Assembly: GCF_902497625.1 (NCBI RefSeq)
Contig: NZ_CABVGX010000025.1
Coordinates: 1-64,000, forward strand
Direction: 5' to 3'
Length of the DNA: 64,000 bases
Origin: Pseudomonas fluorescens
GTDB lineage: Bacteria > Pseudomonadota > Gammaproteobacteria > Pseudomonadales > Pseudomonadaceae
The translations under genes and the position numbers were made by a program. The notes beneath the pieces were generated by a model. The model was not told where the DNA came from. It worked only from the letters and a program-made list of their open reading frames with translations, and did not search any database. Of the stretch, positions 43,395-51,460 are shown piece by piece; position 1 is the stretch's first letter, and each line of letters begins with the position of its first letter.

Positions 43395-45236
43395 TTACAG
43401 CCCGTCGAGCATCGCTTTGTTGCGCACGGCACCCTTGTCGGCGCTGGTCGCGAGCAGAGCGTAGGCCTTCAGTGCAGTGGTCACTTTGCGCGGGCGCTTC
43501 TCAACCGGTTTCCAGCCTTTGTGGTCCTGCTCGGCGCGGCGGCCGGCCATTTCGGCATCGCTGATCAACAGGTTGATGGAGCGATTCGGAATGTCGATCA
43601 GCACTTTGTCGCCATCCTGCACCAGACCAATTGCGCCACCCGCCGCCGCCTCCGGCGAAGCGTGGCCGATGGACAGGCCCGAGGTGCCGCCGGAGAAACG
43701 GCCGTCGGTGAGCAGAGCGCAATCCTTGCCCAGGCCTTTGGATTTCAGGTACGACGTCGGGTAGAGCATTTCCTGCATGCCCGGGCCGCCTTTCGGACCT
43801 TCGTAACGGATGATCACGATGTCGCCGGCTTTCACTTCGTCGGCGAGGATGCCACGCACGGCGCTGTCCTGGCTTTCGAAGATTTTCGCGTTGCCTTCGA
43901 ATACGTGGATCGACTCGTCGACGCCGGCGGTTTTCACCACGCAGCCGTCCAAAGCGATGTTACCGTACAAAACAGCCAGGCCACCTTCTTTCGAATAAGC
44001 ATGCTCGACACTACGGATGCAGCCGTTTTCACGATCGTCGTCCAGGGTTTCCCAACGGGTCGACTGGCTGAACGCGGTTTGCGTCGGGATGCCCGCCGGG
44101 CCGGCCTTGAAGAAGTGGTGCACGGCTTCGTCGTCGGTCTGGGTGATGTCCCACTTGGCGATGCCTTCGGCCAGGGTCTTGCTGTGCACGGTCGGCAAGT
44201 CAGTGTGCAGCAGGCCGCCACGGGCCAGCGAGCCGAGGATGCTGAAGATCCCGCCGGCACGGTGCACGTCTTCCATGTGGTATTTCTGGATGTTCGGCGC
44301 GACTTTGCACAGTTGCGGCACATGGCGGGACAGACGGTCGATATCGCGCAGGTCGAAATCGATCTCGGCTTCCTGAGCAGCGGCCAGCAAGTGCAGGATG
44401 GTGTTGGTGGAACCGCCCATGGCGATGTCCAGCGTCATGGCGTTCTCGAACGCCTTGAAGTTGGCGATGTTGCGCGGCAATACCGACTCATCGTTGTCGG
44501 TGTAGTAACGCTTGCACAGCTCGACGATAGTGCGGCCGGCCTGCAGGAACAGCTGTTCACGGTCACTGTGGGTGGCCAGGGTCGAACCGTTGCCCGGCAA
44601 TGCCAGGCCCAGGGCTTCAACCAGACAGTTCATCGAGTTGGCGGTGAACATGCCGGAACACGAACCGCAAGTCGGACAGGCGCTGCGCTCGTACTCTGCA
44701 ACCTTCTCGTCAGAAGCGCTGGAGTCGGCGGCGATAACCATGGCGTCGACCAGGTCGAGACCGTGGGAAGCGAGTTTGGTTTTGCCGGCTTCCATAGGAC
44801 CGCCGGAAACGAAAATCACCGGGATGTTCAGGCGCAACGCAGCCATCAGCATGCCAGGGGTGATCTTGTCGCAGTTGGAAATGCAGACGATGGCGTCGGC
44901 GCAGTGGGCGTTGACCATGTACTCGACGGAGTCGGCGATGATCTCGCGGCTCGGCAGCGAATACAGCATGCCGTCGTGACCCATGGCGATGCCGTCATCG
45001 ACGGCGATGGTGTTGAATTCCTTGGCCACGCCGCCGGCGCGTTCGATTTCGCGGGCGACCAGTTGACCCAGGTCCTTCAGGTGCACGTGCCCCGGGACGA
45101 ACTGGGTGAACGAGTTGGCAATGGCGATGATCGGCTTTTTGAAGTCGTCATCTTTCATCCCGGTGGCGCGCCACAATGCGCGGGCACCGGCCATGTTGCG
45201 GCCGTGGGTGGATGTTTTCGAGCGGTAATCAGGCAT
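43395..45236 (-). CDS. ilvD: Dihydroxy-acid dehydratase
   Basis: A 613-residue iron-sulfur enzyme of valine, isoleucine and coenzyme A precursor synthesis. Family blocks are ARALWRATGMKDDDFKKPIIAIANSF, ISNCDKITPGMLMAALRLNIPVIFVSGGPMEAG, the cluster-binding SACPTCGSCSGMFTANSMNC, and the C-terminal DGRFSGGTSGLSIGHASPEAAAGG. A GGAG precedes the ATG. The 258 bp upstream (45237-45494) should hold its promoter; I see no attenuator-like leader peptide there. Confidence 0.97.
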   Translation of the reverse strand: MPDYRSKTSTHGRNMAGARALWRATGMKDDDFKKPIIAIANSFTQFVPGHVHLKDLGQLVAREIERAGGVAKEFNTIAVDDGIAMGHDGMLYSLPSREIIADSVEYMVNAHCADAIVCISNCDKITPGMLMAALRLNIPVIFVSGGPMEAGKTKLASHGLDLVDAMVIAADSSASDEKVAEYERSACPTCGSCSGMFTANSMNCLVEALGLALPGNGSTLATHSDREQLFLQAGRTIVELCKRYYTDNDESVLPRNIANFKAFENAMTLDIAMGGSTNTILHLLAAAQEAEIDFDLRDIDRLSRHVPQLCKVAPNIQKYHMEDVHRAGGIFSILGSLARGGLLHTDLPTVHSKTLAEGIAKWDITQTDDEAVHHFFKAGPAGIPTQTAFSQSTRWETLDDDRENGCIRSVEHAYSKEGGLAVLYGNIALDGCVVKTAGVDESIHVFEGNAKIFESQDSAVRGILADEVKAGDIVIIRYEGPKGGPGMQEMLYPTSYLKSKGLGKDCALLTDGRFSGGTSGLSIGHASPEAAAGGAIGLVQDGDKVLIDIPNRSINLLISDAEMAGRRAEQDHKGWKPVEKRPRKVTTALKAYALLATSADKGAVRNKAMLDGL

Positions 45237-45494
45237 GAAGCACTCCGGGCGGCTAATCAGGTATCAAAAGGGAAGTGAGCTTCTATTGACGTCTGGAACA
45301 CCCGGAAATGGCCGTGTGTCCGGAAGTTGCCGATAACTTTGCGGGATCGCCGCGCGCTTCAGCTTGAGCTCATAAACCCGCCGGGGGATGACTGGCGATG
45401 AATGTGGCGATTCTACACGGCTGGCAGCGGGAGGGAATGCCGGGAAGCGCGGATCCGGCCTTGACGGAGCGTGCAGGATGACGACCGGCAGCTA

Positions 45495-46700
45495 TCAATC
45501 GGCGTCCATGGCCGGCTGCTGGCGGGTGACCAGTGCGTTGAGACCCACGCCAAGGATGCTCAATATCAGGAAACTGCAGGCAAGCGTCGTTTGCAGATGA
45601 CTGCCACTCTGGGTCACTAGCGCGCTGATCAGCCCGCCGAAGATAAAAACCAATGTGTTACCCGCCGAGGCGGAGGCGCCGGCGCTGCACGGGAATATGT
45701 CCATGGCCTTGGAAGTCGCAACCGGGCGCGCGATGGTCGTGCCAGCGGTGCATATGATCATCGGGATCAGCACTGTCAGGGTGGAAAGCCCCAGCTGACT
45801 TGATAGTAAAAGCATCACCAGTCCCGAAAAAAAGATCAGGGCAAGTCCCACGATTATTAGCGTGTTTGGCGCGATCCGGTTGGCGAGGATGCGGGCAACC
45901 ACTCCTCCGAAAAGGTAGGCCGCACCATAAAGCAAAAGGGTCAGGGAAAACTCGTACGGTGACAGCTGCAATTGCTCCATGAACATCAGGGGTGAAATGA
46001 CGATAAAAGAGAAGTGACAGGTGAATGCAATGGCAGCGATGAACCAATAACCAATGAAACCGATGTCGCGACCGATCATCCGGTATGACTGGAGGATGTT
46101 CTGGTGCCGTGTTGTAGGGGGGCGCAGGTTTTCGAGTTGGAAACAGGCCTTCAAAAACACCACGGCGGCCAATGCGATGAAGGCAATGAAACTACCGGGC
46201 CAGTCCATTACCTGATGCAGCAGGGTACCCGCCAATGGAGAGACGGAAATGAAAACGCCGCTGGCGGTGACCATCCAGATCCGCAACTGATCGCGCTCCT
46301 TACCTTCGAACAGGTCCTGAACCAGTGCCTGCGAGAGTACGAAGCAGCCACACCCGATGGCTTGGACCAACCGGAACGCCAGGAATGAGGTGTACTCAGT
46401 GGATAGTACGCAGCCGGCTGCACTAACGATTGAGACTGCCATACCAGCCAGCAACAGGCCTTTGCGTCCAATGATGTCCGAAAGCGGCCCGATCAGCAGT
46501 TGAGACAGCGAAATCCCGATTGCAAATAGGCTGATGGAGTACGCGATGGTTGCCGGTGCAGTCCGAAAGTGTTCGGCCAGCGCCGGGAAGGAGGGCAGCA
46601 AGACATCGAGGGGAAAGACCCCAAGCAATACCATTGTCATCAACAGGATGACCGCAGACCGCTGTTTTTCTACAGTGCCTGCCGCTTTCCCGTCATTCAT
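45495..46700 (-). CDS. MFS transporter, Bcr/CflA-type exporter of the peptide cluster
   Basis: A 401-residue inner-membrane drug:H+ antiporter with twelve predicted helices. Between helices 2 and 3 it has the motif GPLSDIIGRKGLLLAGM, and FRLVQAIGCGCFVLSQALVQDLFEG further on is typical of the Bcr/CflA group. It is the last gene of the operon and overlaps the diiron oxygenase gene by eight bases (ATGAATGA). It probably exports the pathway product or provides self-protection. Confidence 0.85.
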   Translation of the reverse strand: MNDGKAAGTVEKQRSAVILLMTMVLLGVFPLDVLLPSFPALAEHFRTAPATIAYSISLFAIGISLSQLLIGPLSDIIGRKGLLLAGMAVSIVSAAGCVLSTEYTSFLAFRLVQAIGCGCFVLSQALVQDLFEGKERDQLRIWMVTASGVFISVSPLAGTLLHQVMDWPGSFIAFIALAAVVFLKACFQLENLRPPTTRHQNILQSYRMIGRDIGFIGYWFIAAIAFTCHFSFIVISPLMFMEQLQLSPYEFSLTLLLYGAAYLFGGVVARILANRIAPNTLIIVGLALIFFSGLVMLLLSSQLGLSTLTVLIPMIICTAGTTIARPVATSKAMDIFPCSAGASASAGNTLVFIFGGLISALVTQSGSHLQTTLACSFLILSILGVGLNALVTRQQPAMDAD

Positions 46701-47667
46701 CGAGCAGCCCTGCCTTGGAGAAGAGTTGCCGGTTGGCGGGCAGATCGAAAAAGCCCGCTTTGTTCAACGCGACGAGTGTTGAAGCAGCGCCTGACTGAGT
46801 GCGGTGTAGAACGTTGGGGGTATCTGTCAGATCACACAGAATCTGCGCCACAGACATTTCACCAAGACCCGCACAGCGCAGGCTTTCGACCAGCCAGCGT
46901 TCGTCAACTTCAAAGAAAATCAGCAGGATTTCCAGCAGCGACCTGGCAGTGAATGTGCGTTGGCCACAATCCAGACGCAGCCACAGGTAATGGAACACGT
47001 CGCAAAAGTAGCGACTGTGGCGCGCCTCGTCCGCGAGGTGGTCCCTGAGCATTTCCTGAACGCCGCTCACCAGTTCGTCTCGACAAACGTCAAGCAGTTC
47101 CTTGGCAATGATCGTCTCTGAGACGAAGCCAACGAGAAACCATGCCAACGACTTGTGCCTGGCTGGTGTACGTTCGATCAGCGCGTTCAACCGGATTATT
47201 CGTTGGGGCATAACCGGTCGATCAACCATGCCGTAGAACTCAGCAATCTGTTCGGCGAGATGACTGGAGAACAACGCGTGATAACCCTCGTCGGTGTAGA
47301 GCTGCAGTGCCGACGTTTTCATCTGAGCCGGGATGGGAATGCCGAGCTCATCGTGGACGATGGTTTCTACCGATCGATTGACGATGCGGTGTTCGAGCAG
47401 GGTGGTGTAGTCGAGGAAATACACCAGATGGTTGGCGGACAGACGATGAGCCGTCGTTCGACCTGCGGCTTCAACTGCCGGGTGATTCAGATAAGGCAGG
47501 AGGCTCGCTGGAAACCAGCGTCGAGTCTCCAGTTGGCGTTCCAGGTCCGAGTGCAATAGGTAACTATGCTCGCTGGTTCTAACCGAGGATCGGGAATCCC
47601 AGTCACCGAGGGTGAAGCGTTCGACCCAGGACGCCGGGGAAGCCGGATCAGTCTGAGGTTCGGTCAT
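46693..47667 (-). CDS. AurF-like diiron oxygenase
   Basis: A 324-residue ferritin-like protein. The start at 47667 makes an ATGA overlap with the SagB-type gene. The seven diiron ligands known from the N-oxygenase AurF all have counterparts with nearly the same spacing: Glu92, Glu127 and His130 (DEGYH), Glu184 (FVSETII), and His210, Glu214, His217 (HLADEARHS). AurF-family enzymes oxidise amines to hydroxylamines or nitro groups; others oxidise different substrates. In this operon it may act on the 23-residue peptide or a small product derived from it, which is inference. Confidence 0.85.
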   Translation of the reverse strand: MTEPQTDPASPASWVERFTLGDWDSRSSVRTSEHSYLLHSDLERQLETRRWFPASLLPYLNHPAVEAAGRTTAHRLSANHLVYFLDYTTLLEHRIVNRSVETIVHDELGIPIPAQMKTSALQLYTDEGYHALFSSHLAEQIAEFYGMVDRPVMPQRIIRLNALIERTPARHKSLAWFLVGFVSETIIAKELLDVCRDELVSGVQEMLRDHLADEARHSRYFCDVFHYLWLRLDCGQRTFTARSLLEILLIFFEVDERWLVESLRCAGLGEMSVAQILCDLTDTPNVLHRTQSGAASTLVALNKAGFFDLPANRQLFSKAGLLDE

Positions 47668-48740
47668 TGTTCCTGCCCTCGAAGGTGCAGCAGCGCCTTT
47701 AATTCCTTGCACATAACTTGCCCGTCGCTCTCGCCACAGCCTACGAAAAACAACGGTTGCTCTGCACTGTTTTCGAGTCCCAACAAGGGTTCGACTTGAT
47801 CGTCAGTCAATGCGCCGGTCAACCAGGTGTTCAATCCCAGTGAGGTGGCGACCAGTTGAAAGGTCTGAGAAATGTGACCTGCTTCTACGTAGGCCATTCG
47901 GTAGGCACGAGAGTGTTGATATTTCCACCATAGTTTGTCGAATCGACAGGTGATAAACAGGCCGATTGGCAGGTCATTGATAAAGTGTTGTCCGCATAGC
48001 AGCTGCCCCAAGGGTTTGTCGGGCAGCGGATTAACGAAACAAAGCACGTGTTCTGCCGGCTGATAGGCGTAGACGCCGGCTCTCAAACCGAGGACGTTTT
48101 GCACAAGCAGAAAGCCTTCACAGGCATTCAGCCCACCACCCGAAGGACTGCTTCGCCGGGCGCTAAGACCTTCGGCAACACTGCTATCGATGTCGCTTTC
48201 GCGCTCATGCAAATAGCCGAGAGACAGATACAACAGCGTACTGACTGCGTTGAGGGAAACAGCTTCGCCGGTGAAGGAGCGACACGTTTTCCGGTCGATC
48301 AAAACATCAGGAAGGGAGCCTTCCATGAGGGAAGGCGTTGGCAGCGCAATGCGCACCTCTGCCGTTCTTTCCGAAACCCTGCCACGCGGGGCGGGAGTGG
48401 TGAGTGTCTGGGCGCAATGGTCAAGGTACTGTGCCGACCATTCTTGAATGTCTTCTGGGACATGGTCAAAGGGAATGTTCTTGGTACCAATATGGAATAT
48501 TTTGGATAGTTCATCCCAGCCCCATTCGTAAATATCAAGTTTGGATGTGGTCAGTATTCCCGCGCTAAAAAGTTCGGCGTCAATTGTATTCAGGTTATTG
48601 AAGTTGCTCGGGTTGTCTATTAGCTCTGCCAGCCGAGTAGAGTATGTAATATCGAGTTCAAATTGTTTGTGATTTTTGTAGTCCCAAATTATTTGACCGG
48701 GCGTGCGTGGTAGTATGAATATATGAGGGTTAATTTGCAT
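47664..48740 (-). CDS. SagB/ThcOx-type nitroreductase-fold dehydrogenase
   Basis: A 358-residue flavoprotein. The C-terminal ~215 residues are a nitroreductase-like FMN domain with RKTCRSFTGEAVSLN (150-164) and the SagB-type motif RRSSPSGGGLNACEGFL (195-211). The first ~140 residues form an extra N-terminal domain of unknown fold, poor in similarity to anything I recognise. SagB proteins dehydrogenate azolines in azole-containing peptides and take part in other peptide-derived pathways, yet no YcaO cyclodehydratase is encoded here. The 5' third of the gene is conspicuously AT-rich for Pseudomonas, suggesting horizontal origin. Confidence 0.83.
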   Translation of the reverse strand: MQINPHIFILPRTPGQIIWDYKNHKQFELDITYSTRLAELIDNPSNFNNLNTIDAELFSAGILTTSKLDIYEWGWDELSKIFHIGTKNIPFDHVPEDIQEWSAQYLDHCAQTLTTPAPRGRVSERTAEVRIALPTPSLMEGSLPDVLIDRKTCRSFTGEAVSLNAVSTLLYLSLGYLHERESDIDSSVAEGLSARRSSPSGGGLNACEGFLLVQNVLGLRAGVYAYQPAEHVLCFVNPLPDKPLGQLLCGQHFINDLPIGLFITCRFDKLWWKYQHSRAYRMAYVEAGHISQTFQLVATSLGLNTWLTGALTDDQVEPLLGLENSAEQPLFFVGCGESDGQVMCKELKALLHLRGQEQ

Positions 48741-48810
48741 GTGGATAGTTCTCTGAGCATTGCTCCAGAAAACGCTGGGTAAGCCGGCACTCCCCAGCGC
48801 TTCATTTACT

Positions 48811-48882
48811 TACCGGGCTTTTGGAGCAACCAGAAAAGCCAAGTTGGCGATGGTGCTAGCTTCCAGAGTAATTGCTTTCATA
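48811..48882 (-). CDS. 23-residue peptide, candidate RiPP precursor
   Basis: A short gene preceded by a perfect AAGGAG (48890-48895) seven bases before the ATG. The peptide reads MKAITLEASTIANLA followed by FLVAPKAR and a TAA stop. It is the first gene of the operon, 70 bp before the SagB-type gene, and lies downstream of a good sigma-70 promoter. Size and position are those of a ribosomally made precursor for the downstream enzymes. It contains no Cys, so classical thiazole formation is excluded; Ser9, Thr5, Thr10, Asn13, Lys21 and Arg23 are possible modification sites. A translated regulatory leader is the alternative. Confidence 0.65.
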
Positions 48883-48910
48883 TTGAAACTCCTTGTAATT
48901 GAAAGTACGT

Positions 48911-48959
48911 GTCACTCGTAGTGACAACTCAATCATAGGCCGTAACGGGCGATTATCAA
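48911..48959 (-). promoter_or_regulatory. Promoter and palindromic operator candidate of the peptide operon
   Basis: Read on the minus strand, TTGATA (48954-48959) and TATGAT (48932-48937) are separated by 16 bp, each box matching consensus at five of six positions. The expected transcription start falls in the perfect inverted repeat GTCACT-CGT-AGTGAC (48911-48925), a likely repressor site or 5' hairpin. The surrounding 459-bp gap (48883-49341) holds otherwise only AT-rich DNA and the repeat at 49135-49269. Confidence 0.6.
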
Positions 48960-49134
48960 GGCAATATGAAGTAAGACTTTTCTGGGAATGCTATCGGAAC
49001 GATCCTACGAGCGAGAGAACCTTGCAGGGTTGTAACCGCTATATAAATTAGCTCTTTGAATTTTCCTGCAAATCAGCAAGTGCTTACGCAAGTCAATAAC
49101 AGGAAACAAAAATAATCGATTGGCATGCGCCGAT

Positions 49135-49269
49135 TGTAGGTGCTGCGAAGCAGTCAGATCATGCGATGCGGTGTATCAGCGATACCGCGTGCTCTGACTT
49201 TACGACTTATTCGCAGCCGAACGCAGCCATGAAGATCAAAAGATCGCAGTCTTCGCCAGCTGCTACAGG
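49135..49269. repeat. Long imperfect inverted repeat (Pseudomonas GCAGCTGCTACAGG family)
   Basis: The left arm TTGTAGGTGCTGCGAAGC and right arm CGCAGTCTTCGCCAGCTGCT plus ACAGG enclose a second nested pair. The internal segment CGCAGCCATGAAGATCAAAA plus GATCGCAG is widespread in fluorescent pseudomonads. It marks the upstream boundary between the peptide operon and the core rlmI gene. Confidence 0.7.
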
Positions 49270-49341
49270 GGGCGAATTCACCTCTTGTAGCCGCTGGCGC
49301 AGTCTGCTTTGGGGTTGCGCAGCGAGCCCATTTTTCAGCGG

Positions 49342-50538
49342 TTAGCTATTCGGCAGCAACCGGCAAGTAATGCTCTTGATGTACCGGGTTTCCGCAATCG
49401 CCGGGTGAACCGGGTGATCCGGCCCCTGGCTGCCGCGTTCGAGCATCTGGATGTTGCGGTCCAGGTGACGGGCGCTGGTCAGCAGGATGTTCTGCAAGTC
49501 GTCCTCCGGCAGGTGCATCGAGCACGAGGCGCTGACCAGGATGCCGTCCTTGGTGAGCAGGCGCATGGCTTGCTCGTTCAGACGGCGGTAGGCGCCTTCG
49601 CCATTTTTCATGTCTTTCTTGCGTTTGATGAACGCCGGCGGATCGGCCACGATGACGTCAAAACGTTCTTCGCTGGCTTTCAGCTCTTTCAGGGCGTCAA
49701 ACACATCGCCTTCGAGGCAGGTCATTTTCTCGGCGACGCCGTTAAGTGCGGCATTGCGCTCCACGCCGTCGAGGGCAAAGGCGGACGCATCGACGCAGAA
49801 CACTTCGCTGGCGCCGAATGCAGCGGCTTGCACACCCCAGCCGCCAATGTAGCTGTACAGGTCGAGTACGCGCTTGCCTTTGGCATACGGGGCCAGGCGC
49901 GCGCGGTTCATGCGGTGATCGTAGAACCAGCCGGTTTTCTGACCCTGGATGACAGGCGCTTCGAATTTCACGCCGTTCTCTTCCAGCGCGACCCACTCCG
50001 GCACCAGGCCGAACACGGTTTCGACGTAGCGGTTGAGGCCTTCGGCATCGCGTGCGGCGGAATCGTTCTTGAACAGAATGCCGCTTGGCTTGAGCACTTG
50101 CGTCAGCGCCGCGATCACGTCTTCTTTATGGGCTTCCATGGTCGCCGAGGCGATCTGTACCACCAGGATATCGCCGAAACGGTCGACCACCAGGCCGGGC
50201 AGCAGGTCCGAATCGCCGTAGACCAAGCGATAGAACGGCTTGTCGAACAGGCGATCGCGCAGGGACAGCGCGACGTTCAGGCGATGCACCAGCAGCGACT
50301 TGTCCAGCGGCAACTTGATGTCGCGCGACAGCAGGCGCGCGCAAATCAGGTTGTTTGGGCTCATGGCGACGATGCCAAGCGTCTTGCCGCCAGCGGCTTC
50401 GAGGATCGCCTGATCACCGGCCTTGAAGCCGTGCAAAGGAGTCGCCGCTACATCGATTTCGTTGCTATAGACCCACAAGTGGCCGTTTCGCAGGCGACGG
50501 TCGGCGTTGGCTTTGAGGCGCAGGCTAGGCAGGGACAT
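49342..50538 (-). CDS. rlmI: 23S rRNA (cytosine-C5)-methyltransferase, RlmI family
   Basis: A 398-residue SAM-dependent RNA methyltransferase. The start at 50538 follows a GGAG; an open frame continues upstream through a REP element but is not coding. An N-terminal PUA domain (LRLKANADRRLRNGHLWVYSNEID) binds RNA; the Rossmann core has VLDLYSYIGGWGVQAAAFGA, VIVADPPAFIKRKKDM and the catalytic-loop SASCSMHLPEDD. E. coli RlmI modifies C1962 of 23S rRNA. Confidence 0.9.
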   Translation of the reverse strand: MSLPSLRLKANADRRLRNGHLWVYSNEIDVAATPLHGFKAGDQAILEAAGGKTLGIVAMSPNNLICARLLSRDIKLPLDKSLLVHRLNVALSLRDRLFDKPFYRLVYGDSDLLPGLVVDRFGDILVVQIASATMEAHKEDVIAALTQVLKPSGILFKNDSAARDAEGLNRYVETVFGLVPEWVALEENGVKFEAPVIQGQKTGWFYDHRMNRARLAPYAKGKRVLDLYSYIGGWGVQAAAFGASEVFCVDASAFALDGVERNAALNGVAEKMTCLEGDVFDALKELKASEERFDVIVADPPAFIKRKKDMKNGEGAYRRLNEQAMRLLTKDGILVSASCSMHLPEDDLQNILLTSARHLDRNIQMLERGSQGPDHPVHPAIAETRYIKSITCRLLPNS

Positions 50539-50606
50539 GACGTCGCTCCGGAAAAAAGAGCGGGAGTATAGCGTGTTGGGCCACGCACAGGTTTGCGGGT
50601 GGACAT

Positions 50607-50756
50607 GTGGTGAGGGGGGCTTGCCTGTGGCGAGGGGGCTTGCCCCCGTCCGATTGCGCAGCAGTCGCAACCCATCGCAAATGGGATTTCGTAATCTCTG
50701 CGCTGGTTTTGGGGCTGCTGCGCAGCCCAACGGGGATGAATCCTCTCGCCACACTG
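50607..50756. repeat. REP cluster upstream of rlmI
   Basis: GTGAGGGGGGCTTGCC, then TGTGGCGAGGGGGCTTGCCC plus CCG, and an inverted partner CCCAACGGGGATGAATCCTC plus TCGCCACA. Between them lies an imperfect palindrome (TGCGCAGCAGTCGCAA and GGGGCTGCTGCGCAGCCC). It separates rlmI from pfpI and explains the misleading open frame extending rlmI upstream. Confidence 0.8.
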
Positions 50757-50764
50757 TTTCGGTG

Positions 50765-51304
50765 TCAGGCCGACAATGCGCTGATCAGCTCTCGATTGAA
50801 CGCCGGAATATCATCCGGCTGACGGCTGCTGATCAAATTCCCGTCAGTCACCACTTCCTTGTCGACCCAGTTCGCCCCGGCATTCTCCAGATCATCCTTG
50901 AGCGTTTTGTAACTGGTCATGGATTTCCCCCGAACCAGTCCGGCGGAGATCAGCAACCAGCCGCCATGGCAAATCACCGCAATGGGTTTACCCGCCGATG
51001 TAGCGGTTTTCACCAGGTGCTGAGCATCGAGATCAATACGAATTGTGTCGGAGTTCTGCACGCCGCCCGGCAAAACCAGTGCATCGTATTGCTCGATGCT
51101 GGAGCTCTTGAAGGTCTGGTCAACCTCGAAATCGTCGGCCGGTTTGTCGTGATTCCAGCCTTTGACCTGGCCTTCCTCGGCGCTAAGAATATCGACCTTC
51201 GCGCCTGCCTCCTCCAGTGCCTGCTTGGGGCCGGTCAGCTCGACCTGTTCGAAGCCATCGGTTACCAGCATTGCGACACGTTTGCCGTTCAGGGATGTGG
51301 ACAT
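50765..51304 (-). CDS. pfpI: PfpI/YhbO-type DJ-1 family glyoxalase/deglycase
   Basis: A 179-residue class I glutamine-amidotransferase-like protein, the length I recall for P. aeruginosa PfpI (PA0355). The nucleophile elbow AVICHGGWLLISAG carries the active Cys; the catalytic Glu lies in GFEQVELTGPKQAL. AGGAG precedes the start at 51304. Family members have been called intracellular proteases and, later, glyoxalases or protein deglycases; they protect against stress and DNA damage. Confidence 0.9.
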   Translation of the reverse strand: MSTSLNGKRVAMLVTDGFEQVELTGPKQALEEAGAKVDILSAEEGQVKGWNHDKPADDFEVDQTFKSSSIEQYDALVLPGGVQNSDTIRIDLDAQHLVKTATSAGKPIAVICHGGWLLISAGLVRGKSMTSYKTLKDDLENAGANWVDKEVVTDGNLISSRQPDDIPAFNRELISALSA

Positions 51305-51460
51305 GACTGAGTCTCCTGAGTTGAGTGTGTGTTTTGCCGTCATCGGCATTACTCAGTCCGAAGCCTTGCAAACAATGAAAGTTCCGTCGATGTGCCCGCT
51401 GGTGTGTTGGATCCAGATTCAGAAGGGGTAGAATCGGCGCCTGACCCTGAGTGTGTACTT

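Noticed and set aside
43335..45278. A 647-codon open frame antisense to ilvD
   Set aside because: It mirrors a fully conserved ilvD frame; long antisense frames are common in GC-rich DNA. The same holds for long frames opposite serA, ptsP and the M16 gene.
50539..50754. A 5' extension of rlmI by 72 codons
   Set aside because: It crosses a REP cluster and has no homology-like content; the ATG at 50538 has a GGAG.
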